A DNA stretch of 54,341 bases from Nostocales cyanobacterium Centralia_MAG_434 (GCA_021324415.1 JAJPJF010000376.1:1-54341); one strand, 5' to 3'; shown: positions 9,524-18,489, counted from the first letter of the stretch. Translations and numbers: made by a program. Notes: generated from the letters alone by a model not told the origin.

Positions 9524-9611
9524 ATGGACAGTAGAGGACTACCATCGGATGATCGAATCTGGGATATTGAGTGATCGACCAGTAGAGTATTGGGTCATAG
9601 ATTTTTGTTAA
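9507..9611 (+). pseudogene. Remnant of a Uma2-family (DUF820) gene
   Basis: An overlapping frame of 34 codons reads MKTLAKWTVEDYHRMIESGI, then LSDRPVEYWVIDFC. The start matches the N-terminus of Uma2-family putative endonucleases (WTVEDYHRMIE-GIL-DR-VE). The end, VEYWVIDF, matches the motif near their C-terminus. The ~130 residues that normally separate them are missing, so the gene carries a large internal deletion followed by a stop. It overlaps the last 17 bases of the nucleotidyltransferase-fold gene. Confidence 0.6.
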
Positions 9612-9773
9612 AACCACTTTGATAAAATTGTGTGCATTCATCAGGTTTAAACATAGTTTGCACTATCAAAATCATGCAGATAGTTGATACAACAGTACAG
9701 GTGTGTTTGTCTGCAACAAAGTTTTGAGTCACTTAAGCTTGGACATAAGATTTCGCAAACAAAGGAGACTCTA

Positions 9774-10787
9774 ATGAAAGCCTATGAGATTCACAGCGAC
9801 AAGCTAGGATTGGATGCTTTGGTCCTTACGGAACGACCAGAACCAAAACCCAATTTTGGACAAGTTTTGGTGAAAATCCATGCAGCATCTTTAAATTACC
9901 GTGACCTGTTAGTAGTGAAAGGGGCCTATGGTGCTAAACCGTCTAAACCCATTATTCCACTCTCTGATGGTGCTGGTGAGGTGGTTGCGCTTGGGGAAGG
10001 TGTGACGCGCTGTCAAGTTGGCGATCGCGTAGCTGGCATTTTCATGCAAAAGTTCATATCAGGTGAATTAACCCCCGAGAAGGCAAACTCAGCACTGGGA
10101 GGCGCTATTGATGGTGTGCTGGCAGAATATGTCGTGTTTGATGAACAGGGGGTTGTCAAAATACCAGACCATCTATCTTATGAGGAAGCTGCAACACTAC
10201 CGTGTGCTGCTGTCACAGCTTGGAATGCTCTTGTCGTAGAGGGACAACTGAAAGCTGGAGACACAATCTTGTTGTTAGGAACAGGTGGGGTGTCAATCTT
10301 CGGATTACAGTTTGGCAAAATAACAGGAGCACAAGTTATCCTCACGAGTAGCAGTGATGAGAAGTTAAATAAAGCCAAGCAGTTAGGAGCAGATATAGGC
10401 ATCAACTACAAAACAACCCCTAACTGGGATGAAGAGGTTTGGAAGTTGACAAACAAAAGAGGCGTGGATCTTGTTGTTGAGGTTGGGGGTGCAGGAACTT
10501 TATCTAAATCACTGCGTTCAGTTCGGTATAACGGTAGAGTTCCATTAATTGGGGTTCTGACCGGAACAGTAGGTGACGTAAACACCAGTTTAATCTTGCA
10601 TAAACACGTGCGGGTTCAGGGGATTTATGTCGGCTCTCGCGATATGTTTGAGGCAATGAATCGAGCGATCGCCCAACACAAGCTACGACCTGTGATAGAT
10701 CGTGTCTTTTCCTTTACTGAAGCTAAAGAAGCACTAGCTTATTTAGAAAGTGGGTCACATTTCGGTAAAATTGTCATCCAACTATAA
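9774..10787 (+). CDS. Zinc-independent MDR oxidoreductase (quinone reductase/alcohol dehydrogenase-like)
   Basis: An NAD(P)-dependent medium-chain dehydrogenase/reductase of 337 residues. It has a GroES-like N-terminal domain (ASLNYRDLLVVKG) lacking the zinc-binding Cys of classical alcohol dehydrogenases, and a Rossmann segment LLLGTGGVSIFGLQ. This places it with quinone-reductase-like members. The substrate is unknown. ATG at 9774 is preceded by a good AAAGGAGA ribosome site; a TTG 30 codons further upstream would give an unlikely extension. Its 3' end overlaps the convergent phytol-kinase-like gene by 14 bases. Confidence 0.88.
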   Translation: MKAYEIHSDKLGLDALVLTERPEPKPNFGQVLVKIHAASLNYRDLLVVKGAYGAKPSKPIIPLSDGAGEVVALGEGVTRCQVGDRVAGIFMQKFISGELTPEKANSALGGAIDGVLAEYVVFDEQGVVKIPDHLSYEEAATLPCAAVTAWNALVVEGQLKAGDTILLLGTGGVSIFGLQFGKITGAQVILTSSSDEKLNKAKQLGADIGINYKTTPNWDEEVWKLTNKRGVDLVVEVGGAGTLSKSLRSVRYNGRVPLIGVLTGTVGDVNTSLILHKHVRVQGIYVGSRDMFEAMNRAIAQHKLRPVIDRVFSFTEAKEALAYLESGSHFGKIVIQL

Positions 10788-11505
10788 GGTGTAGATTAGC
10801 TGAGACAAATGTCGCCACAACAACCGCGGCAGGAATGAGAATGTTATCAACTTCTTTTGGGCTGCATCCTTCCACAAGTGTGGCGACAACCGCTAACAGT
10901 AAAAGCTGAGTGATATTTAATTCGCTTGGTAGGACAAGCCAGACAAAAAAGACGCTAGCCGCAAAACCAAAAATCAACATTGCGAGGCTTCCTTCTACAG
11001 TTTTATCGCTAAAAATCCTGTATTTCCACCTGCCGTATCGAGAACCAACTATCGGCGCAACACCATCACCCCAGCCAAGGGTTGCCATGGCAACAATTCC
11101 AGGCAAGCTCTTGTATAGAATCGTACCGCAAAGAGTGGCTACGATGACAAAATATAGTGGACCTTTCAGCAGTTCACGCCTATCGCCTGTGCGGGTCATA
11201 GTTCTCACTGCTTCGTCTTCTGGTTGTGCGAAAAGACCTTTTTGTACAAGGAGGACAATCCACACCAAAAAAATCGTCACATTTAAGTAATTGGACCAGT
11301 CTAAATCGCTGTAAAGTGGGAGAAATCCAATCAGTGATCCAGCACCAATATGCGTAATTTTACGGCTAATGTCTTGTGGTAAACCAAACTTTGTCACGCA
11401 GAAATTTAATAGTGCCACAAGCCCAAACACGTAAACAAATGTCAGTGCTGTCACCACTAGATTTTCTACCAACGGGCTGAAACCTAAGAGGGCAAAAAAT
11501 AACAT
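10774..11505 (-). CDS. Phytol/polyprenol kinase-like membrane protein
   Basis: A 243-residue integral membrane protein with about seven hydrophobic segments. Family motifs are RKITHIGAGS, GWGDGVAPIVGSRYGR, KTVEGSLAM and EGCSPKEVDNILIP, which define the CTP-dependent dolichol/phytol kinase group. In cyanobacteria and plastids the VTE5-type enzyme phosphorylates phytol released from chlorophyll so it can be reused for tocopherol or chlorophyll. I infer that role here; another prenol specificity is possible. The gene converges with the MDR gene. Confidence 0.82.
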   Translation of the reverse strand: MLFFALLGFSPLVENLVVTALTFVYVFGLVALLNFCVTKFGLPQDISRKITHIGAGSLIGFLPLYSDLDWSNYLNVTIFLVWIVLLVQKGLFAQPEDEAVRTMTRTGDRRELLKGPLYFVIVATLCGTILYKSLPGIVAMATLGWGDGVAPIVGSRYGRWKYRIFSDKTVEGSLAMLIFGFAASVFFVWLVLPSELNITQLLLLAVVATLVEGCSPKEVDNILIPAAVVVATFVSANLHLIVG

Positions 11506-11613
11506 ATACTTAGCAGACTGAACTGCAACACAGCTATTAATTCATCGCATCCTGTAGAGTAGAGTAGCTGTGCTCGAGCTATCAAGTCTATAACTTGACA
11601 AAATCATTAGTGT

Positions 11614-11994
11614 ATGCAGGGAAAAGTTATTTTTGGAAATGCCCATGTTGATGGTTCAAAACACTGGGGTTGGTTCATTGGTCATTTTATTACCCCAACC
11701 AATAACCCTCGTTCAACATCCGATGTAGAAGTAAAATGGATGAATCACAAAGCAGGAGATGTTAGAAAAGATTGGGCAGTAAATGCAGAAGCCACAACAC
11801 TTTCCCTACTTATTCGAGGGCAATTCCGTCTTCAATTCTTGGATAAAGAAGTTTTGCTATCTTCTGAAGGAGATTACGTGATTTGGTCTCCTGGGGTTTC
11901 TCATTGTTGGGTTGCAGAGTCAGATTCTACTGTTTTAACCGTTAGATGGCCATCAAAGCCTGGAGATAGTGTTGCCATGACTCCAGTCAAGTAA
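11614..11994 (+). CDS. Small cupin-fold protein
   Basis: A 126-residue single-domain protein with a beta-rich C-terminal half typical of cupins (LSLLIRGQFRLQF, then EGDYVIWSPGVSHCWVAESD). The motif G(D)YVIWSPGVSHCW resembles cupin motif 1/2, with His and acidic residues that could bind a metal. The N-terminus (MQGKVIFGNAHVDGSKHWGW) is distinctive, but I cannot attach a pathway. It stands alone on the plus strand between two minus-strand genes. Confidence 0.65.
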   Translation: MQGKVIFGNAHVDGSKHWGWFIGHFITPTNNPRSTSDVEVKWMNHKAGDVRKDWAVNAEATTLSLLIRGQFRLQFLDKEVLLSSEGDYVIWSPGVSHCWVAESDSTVLTVRWPSKPGDSVAMTPVK

Positions 11995-12040
11995 ATTTGT
12001 AAGGGTTTCCTACACTTCTACCCGATAACAAGAACTTTGG

Positions 12041-12469
12041 TCAGTTATCTTCTCCTTTGCGGAAAAATTGCTGCAAAATCTCAGTTGGTTTGCGATCCCA
12101 AGTATCAATATGCTCGTAGATCAAACCTTCGGGAGTGAGTTTGTATGTTGAGTAGCCGTTAAAAAATAGCTTGGCTTTCCAGGGAACACGCAGAACACCA
12201 CGCACTGTCCATTTAGCTAAAATCGTATCCTCGGCTGTCTGATAAACTTCATGTAAATCAAAGAAGATTTTTGGGAAAAATAGCCGAGCATGAAATCTTA
12301 AAGTCCAGAAAATAATGCGGTAGTTCAGTTTTCCTTTGAACTGGTTTACAGGATCGCGAAAGTAAATATCCTTGGTGTAAATATCGTAAGAAATATCTCT
12401 TTCAAAAAGTGTCGGGAGATCCTGTTTGAGAGTCTCAATGACTTGCTCTATTTGCAATTGATATTCCAC
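12041..12469 (-). CDS. DUF2358 family protein
   Basis: A 142-residue protein with an NTF2/SnoaL-like pattern: LKQDLPTLFERDISYDIYT, then YFRDPVNQFKG and DTWDRKPTE. This matches DUF2358, a family restricted to cyanobacteria and plastids and of unknown function. The start is GTG at 12469; a stop codon lies immediately upstream in frame, so this is the earliest start. It follows the glycosidase-like gene on the same strand with a 26-base gap and may share its transcript. Confidence 0.8.
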   Translation of the reverse strand: MEYQLQIEQVIETLKQDLPTLFERDISYDIYTKDIYFRDPVNQFKGKLNYRIIFWTLRFHARLFFPKIFFDLHEVYQTAEDTILAKWTVRGVLRVPWKAKLFFNGYSTYKLTPEGLIYEHIDTWDRKPTEILQQFFRKGEDN

Positions 12470-12495
12470 TCATGCATCCCCTAAAAAACATATTT

Positions 12496-13635
12496 CTAAA
12501 ATCTCAACAACCGCTGCCAAATTGAAGATGATTTCTGCTTTCTCTCACTACCTTGATTGAGTTCTGCTATAGAAGGAAAAGAAGCAGGCTGGACATAAGG
12601 ACCTTGGTGTAATACTTTAGCTAAAGTGTTATTGTTGTCTCGCAAACCTTCATAGAAGAAGAAAACTTCTCCTAAAATACCACAAGCGCGGTTGTATTTG
12701 ATTGCCTGTAAGAGGTGATCTGGACTTATTTGATAAGAACCAACCTTCATTAAAATTCCTGGTGCCAACTTCAAAAGTGTCATATCCGTGAATTGCGTAT
12801 TTACCAGCTGATCTATAATACGTTTGTAGCTGTTAAAATCGCGACGATAAATGAGCGGGTGAATCATATCTACCAGTCCTTGTTTCATCCAAGCGCTTGT
12901 ATCCTGCAGATATTCCTGGAATGCCCAATTTTGAATATTGGGAGCCATTGACACCAAAAGGCTAGGATTCACAGCTTTGACTTCTTGATAGAGACGTGCT
13001 AAAAATCGAGTGAGAATATCAGCACGCCACTGCAACCATTGTTTATCTTTGAAGTTGTTAGGCGGATTTCTACCAAAAGAAGAACGATAAAGTTCTACAG
13101 TTCCTGGGTCATAACCACCTTCACTCGGTAATGCTGGCAGGCGATCATCACCTTGAACGCCATCAACATCATAATTTTTTACAACTTCTAATATTAAATT
13201 TAACAGGAATTGCTGAACTTCAGAATTAAGAGCATTTAGCCACTCAAAGCCGTTTTTGGTGAGCAAATTGCCTTGATAGTCACGGGCTGCCCATTCAGGT
13301 TTTTTTGCTAGAAGTAATCCACCATTAGAATTATAGGAACTCGCGAATCCATATTCAAACCAGGGGATTATTTTTAAACCTACACGTCGTGCCTCGACAA
13401 TCATTTCTGCTAATGGATCGCGCCCAATGTATACAGGGTCTATTTCTATACCAAAAGTCTGCCTCATGGTTGAACTTGGATACAGTGTCATCGCTTTGTT
13501 CCACACCACTGGAAAGACAACGTTAAATCCTGTCTCAGCAAGTAAGTTCATTGCAGCAGCAATGTTTTGCTGGGAGTGGAAAACTTGACTGTCTGTTGTG
13601 GTCAGCCAAACGCCGCGTATTTCTACTGTTTTCAT
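12496..13635 (-). CDS. Glycoside-hydrolase-like (GHL10/DUF187) family protein
   Basis: A 379-residue TIM-barrel protein of the GHL10 family. Visible blocks are EIRGVWLTTTDSQVF at the N-terminus, ETGFNVVFPVVWNKA, GLKIIPWFEYGF, and the NYDVDGVQGDDRLP strand whose acidic residues are the presumed catalytic region. Related proteins act on cell-wall or extracellular glycans. No signal peptide is visible, so this copy may act inside the cell or leave by another route. The last ~40 residues are a polar, disordered tail. Confidence 0.83.
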   Translation of the reverse strand: MKTVEIRGVWLTTTDSQVFHSQQNIAAAMNLLAETGFNVVFPVVWNKAMTLYPSSTMRQTFGIEIDPVYIGRDPLAEMIVEARRVGLKIIPWFEYGFASSYNSNGGLLLAKKPEWAARDYQGNLLTKNGFEWLNALNSEVQQFLLNLILEVVKNYDVDGVQGDDRLPALPSEGGYDPGTVELYRSSFGRNPPNNFKDKQWLQWRADILTRFLARLYQEVKAVNPSLLVSMAPNIQNWAFQEYLQDTSAWMKQGLVDMIHPLIYRRDFNSYKRIIDQLVNTQFTDMTLLKLAPGILMKVGSYQISPDHLLQAIKYNRACGILGEVFFFYEGLRDNNNTLAKVLHQGPYVQPASFPSIAELNQGSERKQKSSSIWQRLLRF

Positions 13636-13778
13636 GAGTTATGTGTCATCTAGCTTAGGTAGGGTTATTCATCCATTTTTGCCAAAACTAACTTAAAACC
13701 TACATCTATCTAAAAAATTTGGATACAAGTACGATGGCTATGGTTCGCGTATTCTACAAAATTTTAGGAGTAAAAATT

Positions 13779-14642
13779 ATGCCCACATTGGAGGATTTTT
13801 GGAAACACGAGTATATCTCTACGAATGGCATTAGATTGCATTATGTGACTCACGGGGAAGGTCCATTGATGATTATGTTGCATGGATTTCCTGAGTTTTG
13901 GTACTCTTGGCGACATCAAATACCAGAGTTTGCTAAAGATTTTAAAGTTGTTGCTCTTGACCTACGTGGTTACAACGATAGTGATAAACCAAAAGAGCAA
14001 TCTGCTTATGTGATGAACGAATTTATTAGAGATGTCGAGGGGGTCATTAAAGGATTAGGATATGATACCTGTGTTTTGGTAGGACATGATTGGGGTGGGG
14101 CGATCGCTTGGAATTTTGCTTACACTCATCCGGAAATGGTAGAGCGTCTCATTATACTTAACTTGCCTCACCCTGCAAAATTTGCCCAAGCCATACGTAA
14201 TCCTCAACAGTTGTTACGTAGTTGGTACATGCTTTTCTTCCAAATTCCTTGGTTACCAGAATTTGCCTTACAATCAACCGACTATCAACTTATTGAAAAT
14301 ACTTTCAAAGGGATGGCAGTTAACAAAAGCACTTTTACCTCAGCAGATATAGAAGCTTATAAAAATGCAGCAGCCAAACGCGGTGCTTTAACAGCCATGC
14401 TGAACTATTACCGTAACTTATCTCAGCAAAAAATCTTCAATGAAAATTGGCCCGTTCTGGAGGTGCCAACGTTGATGATTTGGGGAGAAGAGGATATTGC
14501 CTTAGGGAAGGAGCTGACCTACGGTACGGAATTATATGTGAGAGATTTCCGGATTAAATATATTCCTAAATGTAGTCATTGGGTACAGCAGGAACAGCCT
14601 GAGTTAGTGAATCAATATATACGAGAATTTTTGGGGTCTTAG
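13779..14642 (+). CDS. Epoxide hydrolase-like alpha/beta hydrolase
   Basis: A 287-residue hydrolase with HGFPEFWYSWRHQIP (oxyanion HGxP), GHDWGG with nucleophile Asp104, and a cap domain. The acid lies near WGEEDIALG and the base in CSHWVQQEQPE. An Asp nucleophile and HGFPEFWYSW are hallmarks of soluble epoxide hydrolases and fluoroacetate/haloalkane dehalogenase relatives. Which reaction it performs cannot be told. ATG at 13779 has TAGGAG upstream; in-frame TTG and ATG codons 15-20 codons earlier lack such a site. Confidence 0.88.
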   Translation: MPTLEDFWKHEYISTNGIRLHYVTHGEGPLMIMLHGFPEFWYSWRHQIPEFAKDFKVVALDLRGYNDSDKPKEQSAYVMNEFIRDVEGVIKGLGYDTCVLVGHDWGGAIAWNFAYTHPEMVERLIILNLPHPAKFAQAIRNPQQLLRSWYMLFFQIPWLPEFALQSTDYQLIENTFKGMAVNKSTFTSADIEAYKNAAAKRGALTAMLNYYRNLSQQKIFNENWPVLEVPTLMIWGEEDIALGKELTYGTELYVRDFRIKYIPKCSHWVQQEQPELVNQYIREFLGS

Positions 14643-14734
14643 CACCTGTAATATTAGCCTACCTCAGCAGGTTAAGTTTCTCTAGCCCCACTCTGAAAAT
14701 ATACAGACTCTAAAGTGCATCATTACAGAAAATT

Positions 14735-14840
14735 TATATAGCAATCCTAGTTGATTTATGAAAATTCCAAACCCCAGAAACCTGGTTTTTTCAAGAAAGC
14801 GGGTTTCTCTTCCTCATGAATAATTTGGGATTCTTATATA
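14735..14840. repeat. Hairpin element, copy A (MITE-like)
   Basis: The element begins TATATAGCAATCC and ends GGATTCTTATATA, a near-perfect terminal inverted repeat. Inside is a second inverted repeat, AGAAACC (14776-14782) and GGTTTCT (14802-14808). A related element with the same ends and core is at 25782-25865. It fills much of the 391-base gap between the epoxide-hydrolase-like gene and the pentapeptide gene; I see no gene in the rest of that AT-rich gap. Confidence 0.6.
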
Positions 14841-15033
14841 AATAAAACTTCATAAAAAGAAGTACCTAATTTAGCTTAATGTCATTAAATTTTAACTTTT
14901 TTAAAATCATAAAGTTGATTACAATCACAATTTTTGATGGAATCGATCAATACTTTTTTTAAAAGAAAATGCCATAATATAGGGTGTGAGGAAAAGAACG
15001 GAAGCAAGTTGTGAAGATAAAGGGGGAAAAGTT

Positions 15034-15489
15034 ATGTACCATAAGCTTTTAGTTACTCTATCCTTAGTTACTCCCCTATTTTTCGCTAGTTTAGTTAGAG
15101 CAGAAAATCCACAGCACGTCCAAAAGCTGATTTCTACTGGGGCATGTGTTGGGTGCGATCTATCAAGAGCAAACCTCAGTGGTGCTCATCTTATTGGTGC
15201 TGATTTAAGAAATGCAAATCTGCAAGGAGCAAACCTTAAAGGGGCGAACCTTGAAGGTGCAGATTTGACCGGTGCTAATTTAGCTGGTGCTAATTTAACG
15301 TCAGCTCTTGCAACAAACGTCAACTTTAAGAAAGCAAATCTCAATAGAGTTAATTTTGCCCATGCCCAAATTAACGACTCTAATGTGTATGGTGCATCGA
15401 TGAACAATCTCAATATTACTGAAGCAAAAATATACAATACTGGCATCGGTATTGGTGGAGAAGATGCAACTATTCCTGATTGGAAGTAG
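15034..15489 (+). CDS. Secreted pentapeptide-repeat protein
   Basis: A 151-residue protein with a clear signal peptide (MYHKLLVTLSLVTPLFFASL, cleavage after VRA). An N-terminal GACVGCDLS precedes about twelve A(D/N)LxG-type pentapeptide repeats that would fold as a right-handed quadrilateral beta helix. Such lumenal or periplasmic pentapeptide proteins are common in cyanobacteria; their roles are mostly unknown. ATG at 15034 follows AAAGGGGG; a GTG 16 codons upstream would place charged residues before the signal peptide and is less likely. Confidence 0.88.
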   Translation: MYHKLLVTLSLVTPLFFASLVRAENPQHVQKLISTGACVGCDLSRANLSGAHLIGADLRNANLQGANLKGANLEGADLTGANLAGANLTSALATNVNFKKANLNRVNFAHAQINDSNVYGASMNNLNITEAKIYNTGIGIGGEDATIPDWK

Positions 15490-15568
15490 ATTGAGCTTGT
15501 TTTTGATGAAAAACTAACAAAATATTTTTTGGGTCAAGGCTCAAGCTATTTTCCTAGAACCTGTCCTT

Positions 15569-15610
15569 ACTCCCATTTCTTGAGTCGTATGCTGAGAAAT
15601 GGGAGTTTTG
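15569..15610 (+). terminator. Rho-independent terminator after the pentapeptide gene
   Basis: A perfect 12-bp stem (ACTCCCATTTCT and AGAAATGGGAGT) surrounds a 14-base loop and is followed by TTTTG. It sits 80 bases after the pentapeptide stop codon. The rest of the 554-base gap to the CAAD gene holds no recognisable gene. Confidence 0.75.
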
Positions 15611-15967
15611 TATTTGAAGATAACCTGTCAGATAATCTCAAGATCAGGTAAAATCGGCATTTAGACTGGTATAAACAAGAGGAGACTTGATTTTTGCATG
15701 ATTTGCAATTAGATAAGGCTGATTATTGGCGATTTACATAGCATAGAATGACTCACCGCCTCTTTAGGATTTCAGTTTACAAAATAGCAAACTTGGAATT
15801 CTGTATTTGATTCATTCCAATAAGTGATGACTGCTACAGTCCAATTACCTGCGACAGTCTAACTACCTTTCTACCTTGTAGTTGATAAAGTAGTGGTTAA
15901 AGGTCAATTATGCTTGTAGAAAACAAGCCCTTTTGGAACTTGAACTCAGATCTGGTGATGCACTTTC

Positions 15968-16007
15968 TCTAGTCAACAGCCTTTGTGCATCTTCTAGTCA
16001 ACAGCCT
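15968..16007. repeat. 15-bp direct repeat with 25-bp period
   Basis: TCTAGTCAACAGCCT occurs at 15968-15982 and again at 15993-16007. It lies upstream of the CAAD-domain gene and may be a local duplication in its leader. Confidence 0.6.
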
Positions 16008-16043
16008 CTTGGTTGTAACTGTCCGGATACGAGTCACCCAACT

Positions 16044-16490
16044 ATGAAAATAATGGAAGCGCAAATGCAAGAATCGCAATACGTAGAAACCAAATCTCCA
16101 GAGGCAAATATGCCAGAAATCAATAGCCAAACAGGAACCATAACAAAAATTCAACCTAGCTCGCAATCTCAAGAGCAGTTGCTAAAATATGGAGAACAAG
16201 TTTCTAGCTTTTTAGCAGAACTGCCAGAATACCTAGGAAGCTTTTTTAATCAATACAAACAACCCTTAATTACCCTTGGGTTAATAGTGGCAGGTATTGT
16301 CACGGTTAAGGTAGTCTTGGCAATCTTGGATGCTCTAAATGACATTCCCTTAGTAGCACCAACCTTTGAGTTGATTGGGATTGGTTACTCTGTGTGGTTT
16401 GTTTACCGATATTTGCTCAAGGCTTCAACTCGTCAGGAGTTAACTCAAGAAGTAAGTACACTCAAGACACAAGTTCTTGGTAACCAATAA
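16044..16490 (+). CDS. CAAD-domain membrane protein
   Basis: A protein of about 148 residues with a polar N-terminal half and a C-terminal CAAD domain (two transmembrane helices around LITLGLIVAGIVTVKVVLA and IGIGYSVWFVYRYLL, flanked by amphipathic helices). The domain is found appended to some cyanobacterial aminoacyl-tRNA synthetases and in thylakoid CURT1-like proteins, where it anchors to or bends thylakoid membrane. I chose ATG at 16044 (MKIMEAQMQ); ATG at 16053 is equally possible, and a TTG at 15933 would add an unlikely Cys/Ser-rich leader. Confidence 0.82.
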   Translation: MKIMEAQMQESQYVETKSPEANMPEINSQTGTITKIQPSSQSQEQLLKYGEQVSSFLAELPEYLGSFFNQYKQPLITLGLIVAGIVTVKVVLAILDALNDIPLVAPTFELIGIGYSVWFVYRYLLKASTRQELTQEVSTLKTQVLGNQ

Positions 16491-16534
16491 CCAACAGTAC
16501 GCTTATTTGTACCTAGTTGATAGCCATATTTTCT

Positions 16535-16575
16535 AAAAATGGTCAAGGGGTATTTAAAAATCCTTGACCATTTTT
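16535..16575. terminator. Bidirectional terminator
   Basis: AAAAATGGTCAAGG and CCTTGACCATTTTT form a perfect 14-bp stem. A-rich and T-rich outer arms make it work in both directions. It separates the CAAD gene (plus) from the convergent 87-residue gene (minus). Confidence 0.85.
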
Positions 16576-16580
16576 ATTAT

Positions 16581-16844
16581 TCATTCACCCGCTGGAGTTG
16601 GAAGAGGTAAAGGCACAACATTTGTGTTTGAGCGGTTATTTGGTTGTGTACCCACTTGAGGAGTTGGGGCAGCAGAGGAAGTAGGAGACACCATCAACCC
16701 ATTAAAGTTCCAGTCAGCATCCTTACGGGAAAACGACCAGAATAGAATAGCTCCGATAGTGAGAAAGGCAACAAAGATACCAATAAACTCATCAAAGCCT
16801 AGGGTGTTTGTTGGAGGGGAATTAGGATCGTTGGAAGGGGGCAT
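16581..16844 (-). CDS. Small single-pass membrane protein, hypothetical
   Basis: An 87-residue protein with a Pro/Asn-rich N-terminus (MPPSNDPNSPPTNTLGFDEF), one hydrophobic helix (FIGIFVAFLTIGAILFWSFS) followed by RKD, and a low-complexity Pro/Ser/Thr tail. It is probably a small thylakoid or plasma-membrane protein; the family is not recognised. Its ATG at 16842-16844 lies at the edge of a GGGGCAT repeat whose units contain CAT/ATG, so the start is slightly uncertain. Confidence 0.65.
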   Translation of the reverse strand: MPPSNDPNSPPTNTLGFDEFIGIFVAFLTIGAILFWSFSRKDADWNFNGLMVSPTSSAAPTPQVGTQPNNRSNTNVVPLPLPTPAGE

Positions 16845-16864
16845 GGGGAGTTAGGAGTTAGGAA

Positions 16865-16918
16865 TAGGGCATAGGGCATGGGGCATGGGGCATGGGGCAT
16901 GGGGCATGGGGCATGGGT
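16865..16918. repeat. GGGGCAT heptamer array
   Basis: About seven to eight tandem copies of the 7-bp unit GGGGCAT (first copies GGGCATA). It is a short tandemly repeated repetitive sequence of the kind described in heterocystous cyanobacteria. Related arrays are at 29559-29602 and 37984-38005. Confidence 0.85.
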
Positions 16919-16928
16919 AGAGAAATTG

Positions 16929-16969
16929 CCTCTTTGTCCTCCTTGTCCCCCTTGTCCCCCTTGTCCCCT
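16929..16969 (-). repeat. 9-bp array downstream of hom
   Basis: Four to five copies of the 9-bp unit, reading GGGGACAAG or GGAGGACAAG on the minus strand, which is the coding strand of hom. It lies only 9 bases after the hom stop codon. Confidence 0.8.
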
Positions 16970-16977
16970 ACTCCCCA

Positions 16978-18315
16978 TTAAAGCACTCTCAACAAACTAG
17001 GAATGCTATCTATTGCTTCTAAGGTATTAATTTCTGTCAAAGCTGAGCGGAAATCGCCTTCTCGGACGTCATGGGTAACAACAACAATCTCTGCTAGTTC
17101 TCCCTGAAAGCCAGTTTGGACGACTGATTCTAGGCTGACTCCGTGATTACCAAAGCAAGTTCCCAATTTACCAATCACTCCTGGTTGGTCTTTCGTGAGA
17201 AAACGGGCATAAAATCGCGTTACGAGTTCTGCTACTGGCACAATTTGACAATAGTCTTTATGCCTGCAGGTTAATAGCGGATTTTGTAAATTAGCTTGAG
17301 ATTGTGGCTCATTTTTAAATTGATGAAATTCCTGGTTGCTAGCTCTTTCGGTTTTTAAAGCAGCGACAAGATTGAGAATATCTGACGATACGGCACTAGC
17401 TGTCGCACCAGCACCAGCACCAGGACCAAAAAACATCACTTGTCCAATGGGGTCACCTTCGATGAGAATGGCGTTGTTCACTCCACTAATACTGGCAAGA
17501 GGGTGTGTTTTAGGTACAAGTGTAGGATGTACTCTAACGGAGAGGGGGACATTGGGAGCACTTCTTTTGGCGATCGCCAGCAGTTTGATGACAAATCCCA
17601 ATTTTTCGGCGTAGGCAATATCTGTTTTGCTGACTTGCCGAATTCCTTCACAATAGACATCTTCTAAATTAATGCGGCAATCGTTAGCTATTGATGCGAG
17701 GATGGCAATTTTATCTGCTGCATCCAATCCATCGACATCAGTTGTCGGGTCAGCCTCAGCGTAGCCTAAATTTTGGGCATCAGCTAACACATCATCAAAG
17801 CTGCTGCCCTCAGTTTGCATGCGTGTGAGAATGTAGTTTGTAGTCCCGTTAACAATTCCAGTGACAGCGTGAATACGATTGACACTTAAAGACTGTTTGA
17901 GGGGTTGAATGATCGGTATACCACCGCCAACAGCAGCTTCTAGCATGACATACACCCCGACTTGCTGCGCTAGTGTGAAAATTTCATCGCCATAACGGGC
18001 AATCACTGCTTTATTAGCGGTAACAATGTGCTTACCTGCGAGGATGGCTTTTTTGATCAAGTCTCGCGCCTTGTCCACTCCCCCCATGACTTCGACCACA
18101 ATATCCACCGCTGGATCGGTGACAATACTCTCTAAATCTGTTGTGAGGACTTCCAAAGGAAATTCGACTGCACGGGGTTTGTCTAGCGATCGCACTCCCA
18201 CCCGATAGATTTCTATTTCTTGCAACAACGGGTCTCGTCCATCTTTATCTAGTAATAGCTGCACTGTACCCGTTCCTACAGTGCCTAATCCGAGTATTCC
18301 CAGCTTTACACCCAC
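16978..18315 (-). CDS. hom: Homoserine dehydrogenase
   Basis: Converts aspartate semialdehyde to homoserine, the branch point to threonine and methionine. The 445 residues contain the NAD(P) motif GLGTVGTGTV at the N-terminus, the conserved GIVNGTTNYILTRM active-site block, the catalytic EADPTTDVDGLDAADK segment, and a C-terminal ACT regulatory domain (about 365-445: YARFLTKDQPGVIGKLG) that normally senses threonine. The start is GTG at 18315. It is monofunctional, with no aspartokinase domain. It follows petH on the same strand with a 174-base gap holding a hairpin. Confidence 0.97.
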   Translation of the reverse strand: MGVKLGILGLGTVGTGTVQLLLDKDGRDPLLQEIEIYRVGVRSLDKPRAVEFPLEVLTTDLESIVTDPAVDIVVEVMGGVDKARDLIKKAILAGKHIVTANKAVIARYGDEIFTLAQQVGVYVMLEAAVGGGIPIIQPLKQSLSVNRIHAVTGIVNGTTNYILTRMQTEGSSFDDVLADAQNLGYAEADPTTDVDGLDAADKIAILASIANDCRINLEDVYCEGIRQVSKTDIAYAEKLGFVIKLLAIAKRSAPNVPLSVRVHPTLVPKTHPLASISGVNNAILIEGDPIGQVMFFGPGAGAGATASAVSSDILNLVAALKTERASNQEFHQFKNEPQSQANLQNPLLTCRHKDYCQIVPVAELVTRFYARFLTKDQPGVIGKLGTCFGNHGVSLESVVQTGFQGELAEIVVVTHDVREGDFRSALTEINTLEAIDSIPSLLRVL

Positions 18316-18427
18316 GAGCCTTACACCTAATTAAGTCCTAAGTTCTATGTCTTGAGTCGTTAGAAGCACTTAGTCATTTTATCTAAAACTCCGAGTTTAA
18401 GAATTTTATCAATAATCGATCATAATT

Positions 18428-18453
18428 TTAGGGTGGGGCAATGCCCACCCTAA
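18428..18453. terminator. Perfect 10-bp hairpin between petH and hom
   Basis: TTAGGGTGGG and CCCACCCTAA surround the loop GCAATG. It lies 37 bases past the petH stop. There is no clear T-run, so it may be a weak terminator or an RNA-stabilising end. From memory, similar GGGTGGGC palindromes are dispersed in Nostocales genomes. Confidence 0.5.
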
Positions 18454-18489
18454 TCAGAAAAATCTCTTTAGGACTCAGGACGAGATCAC

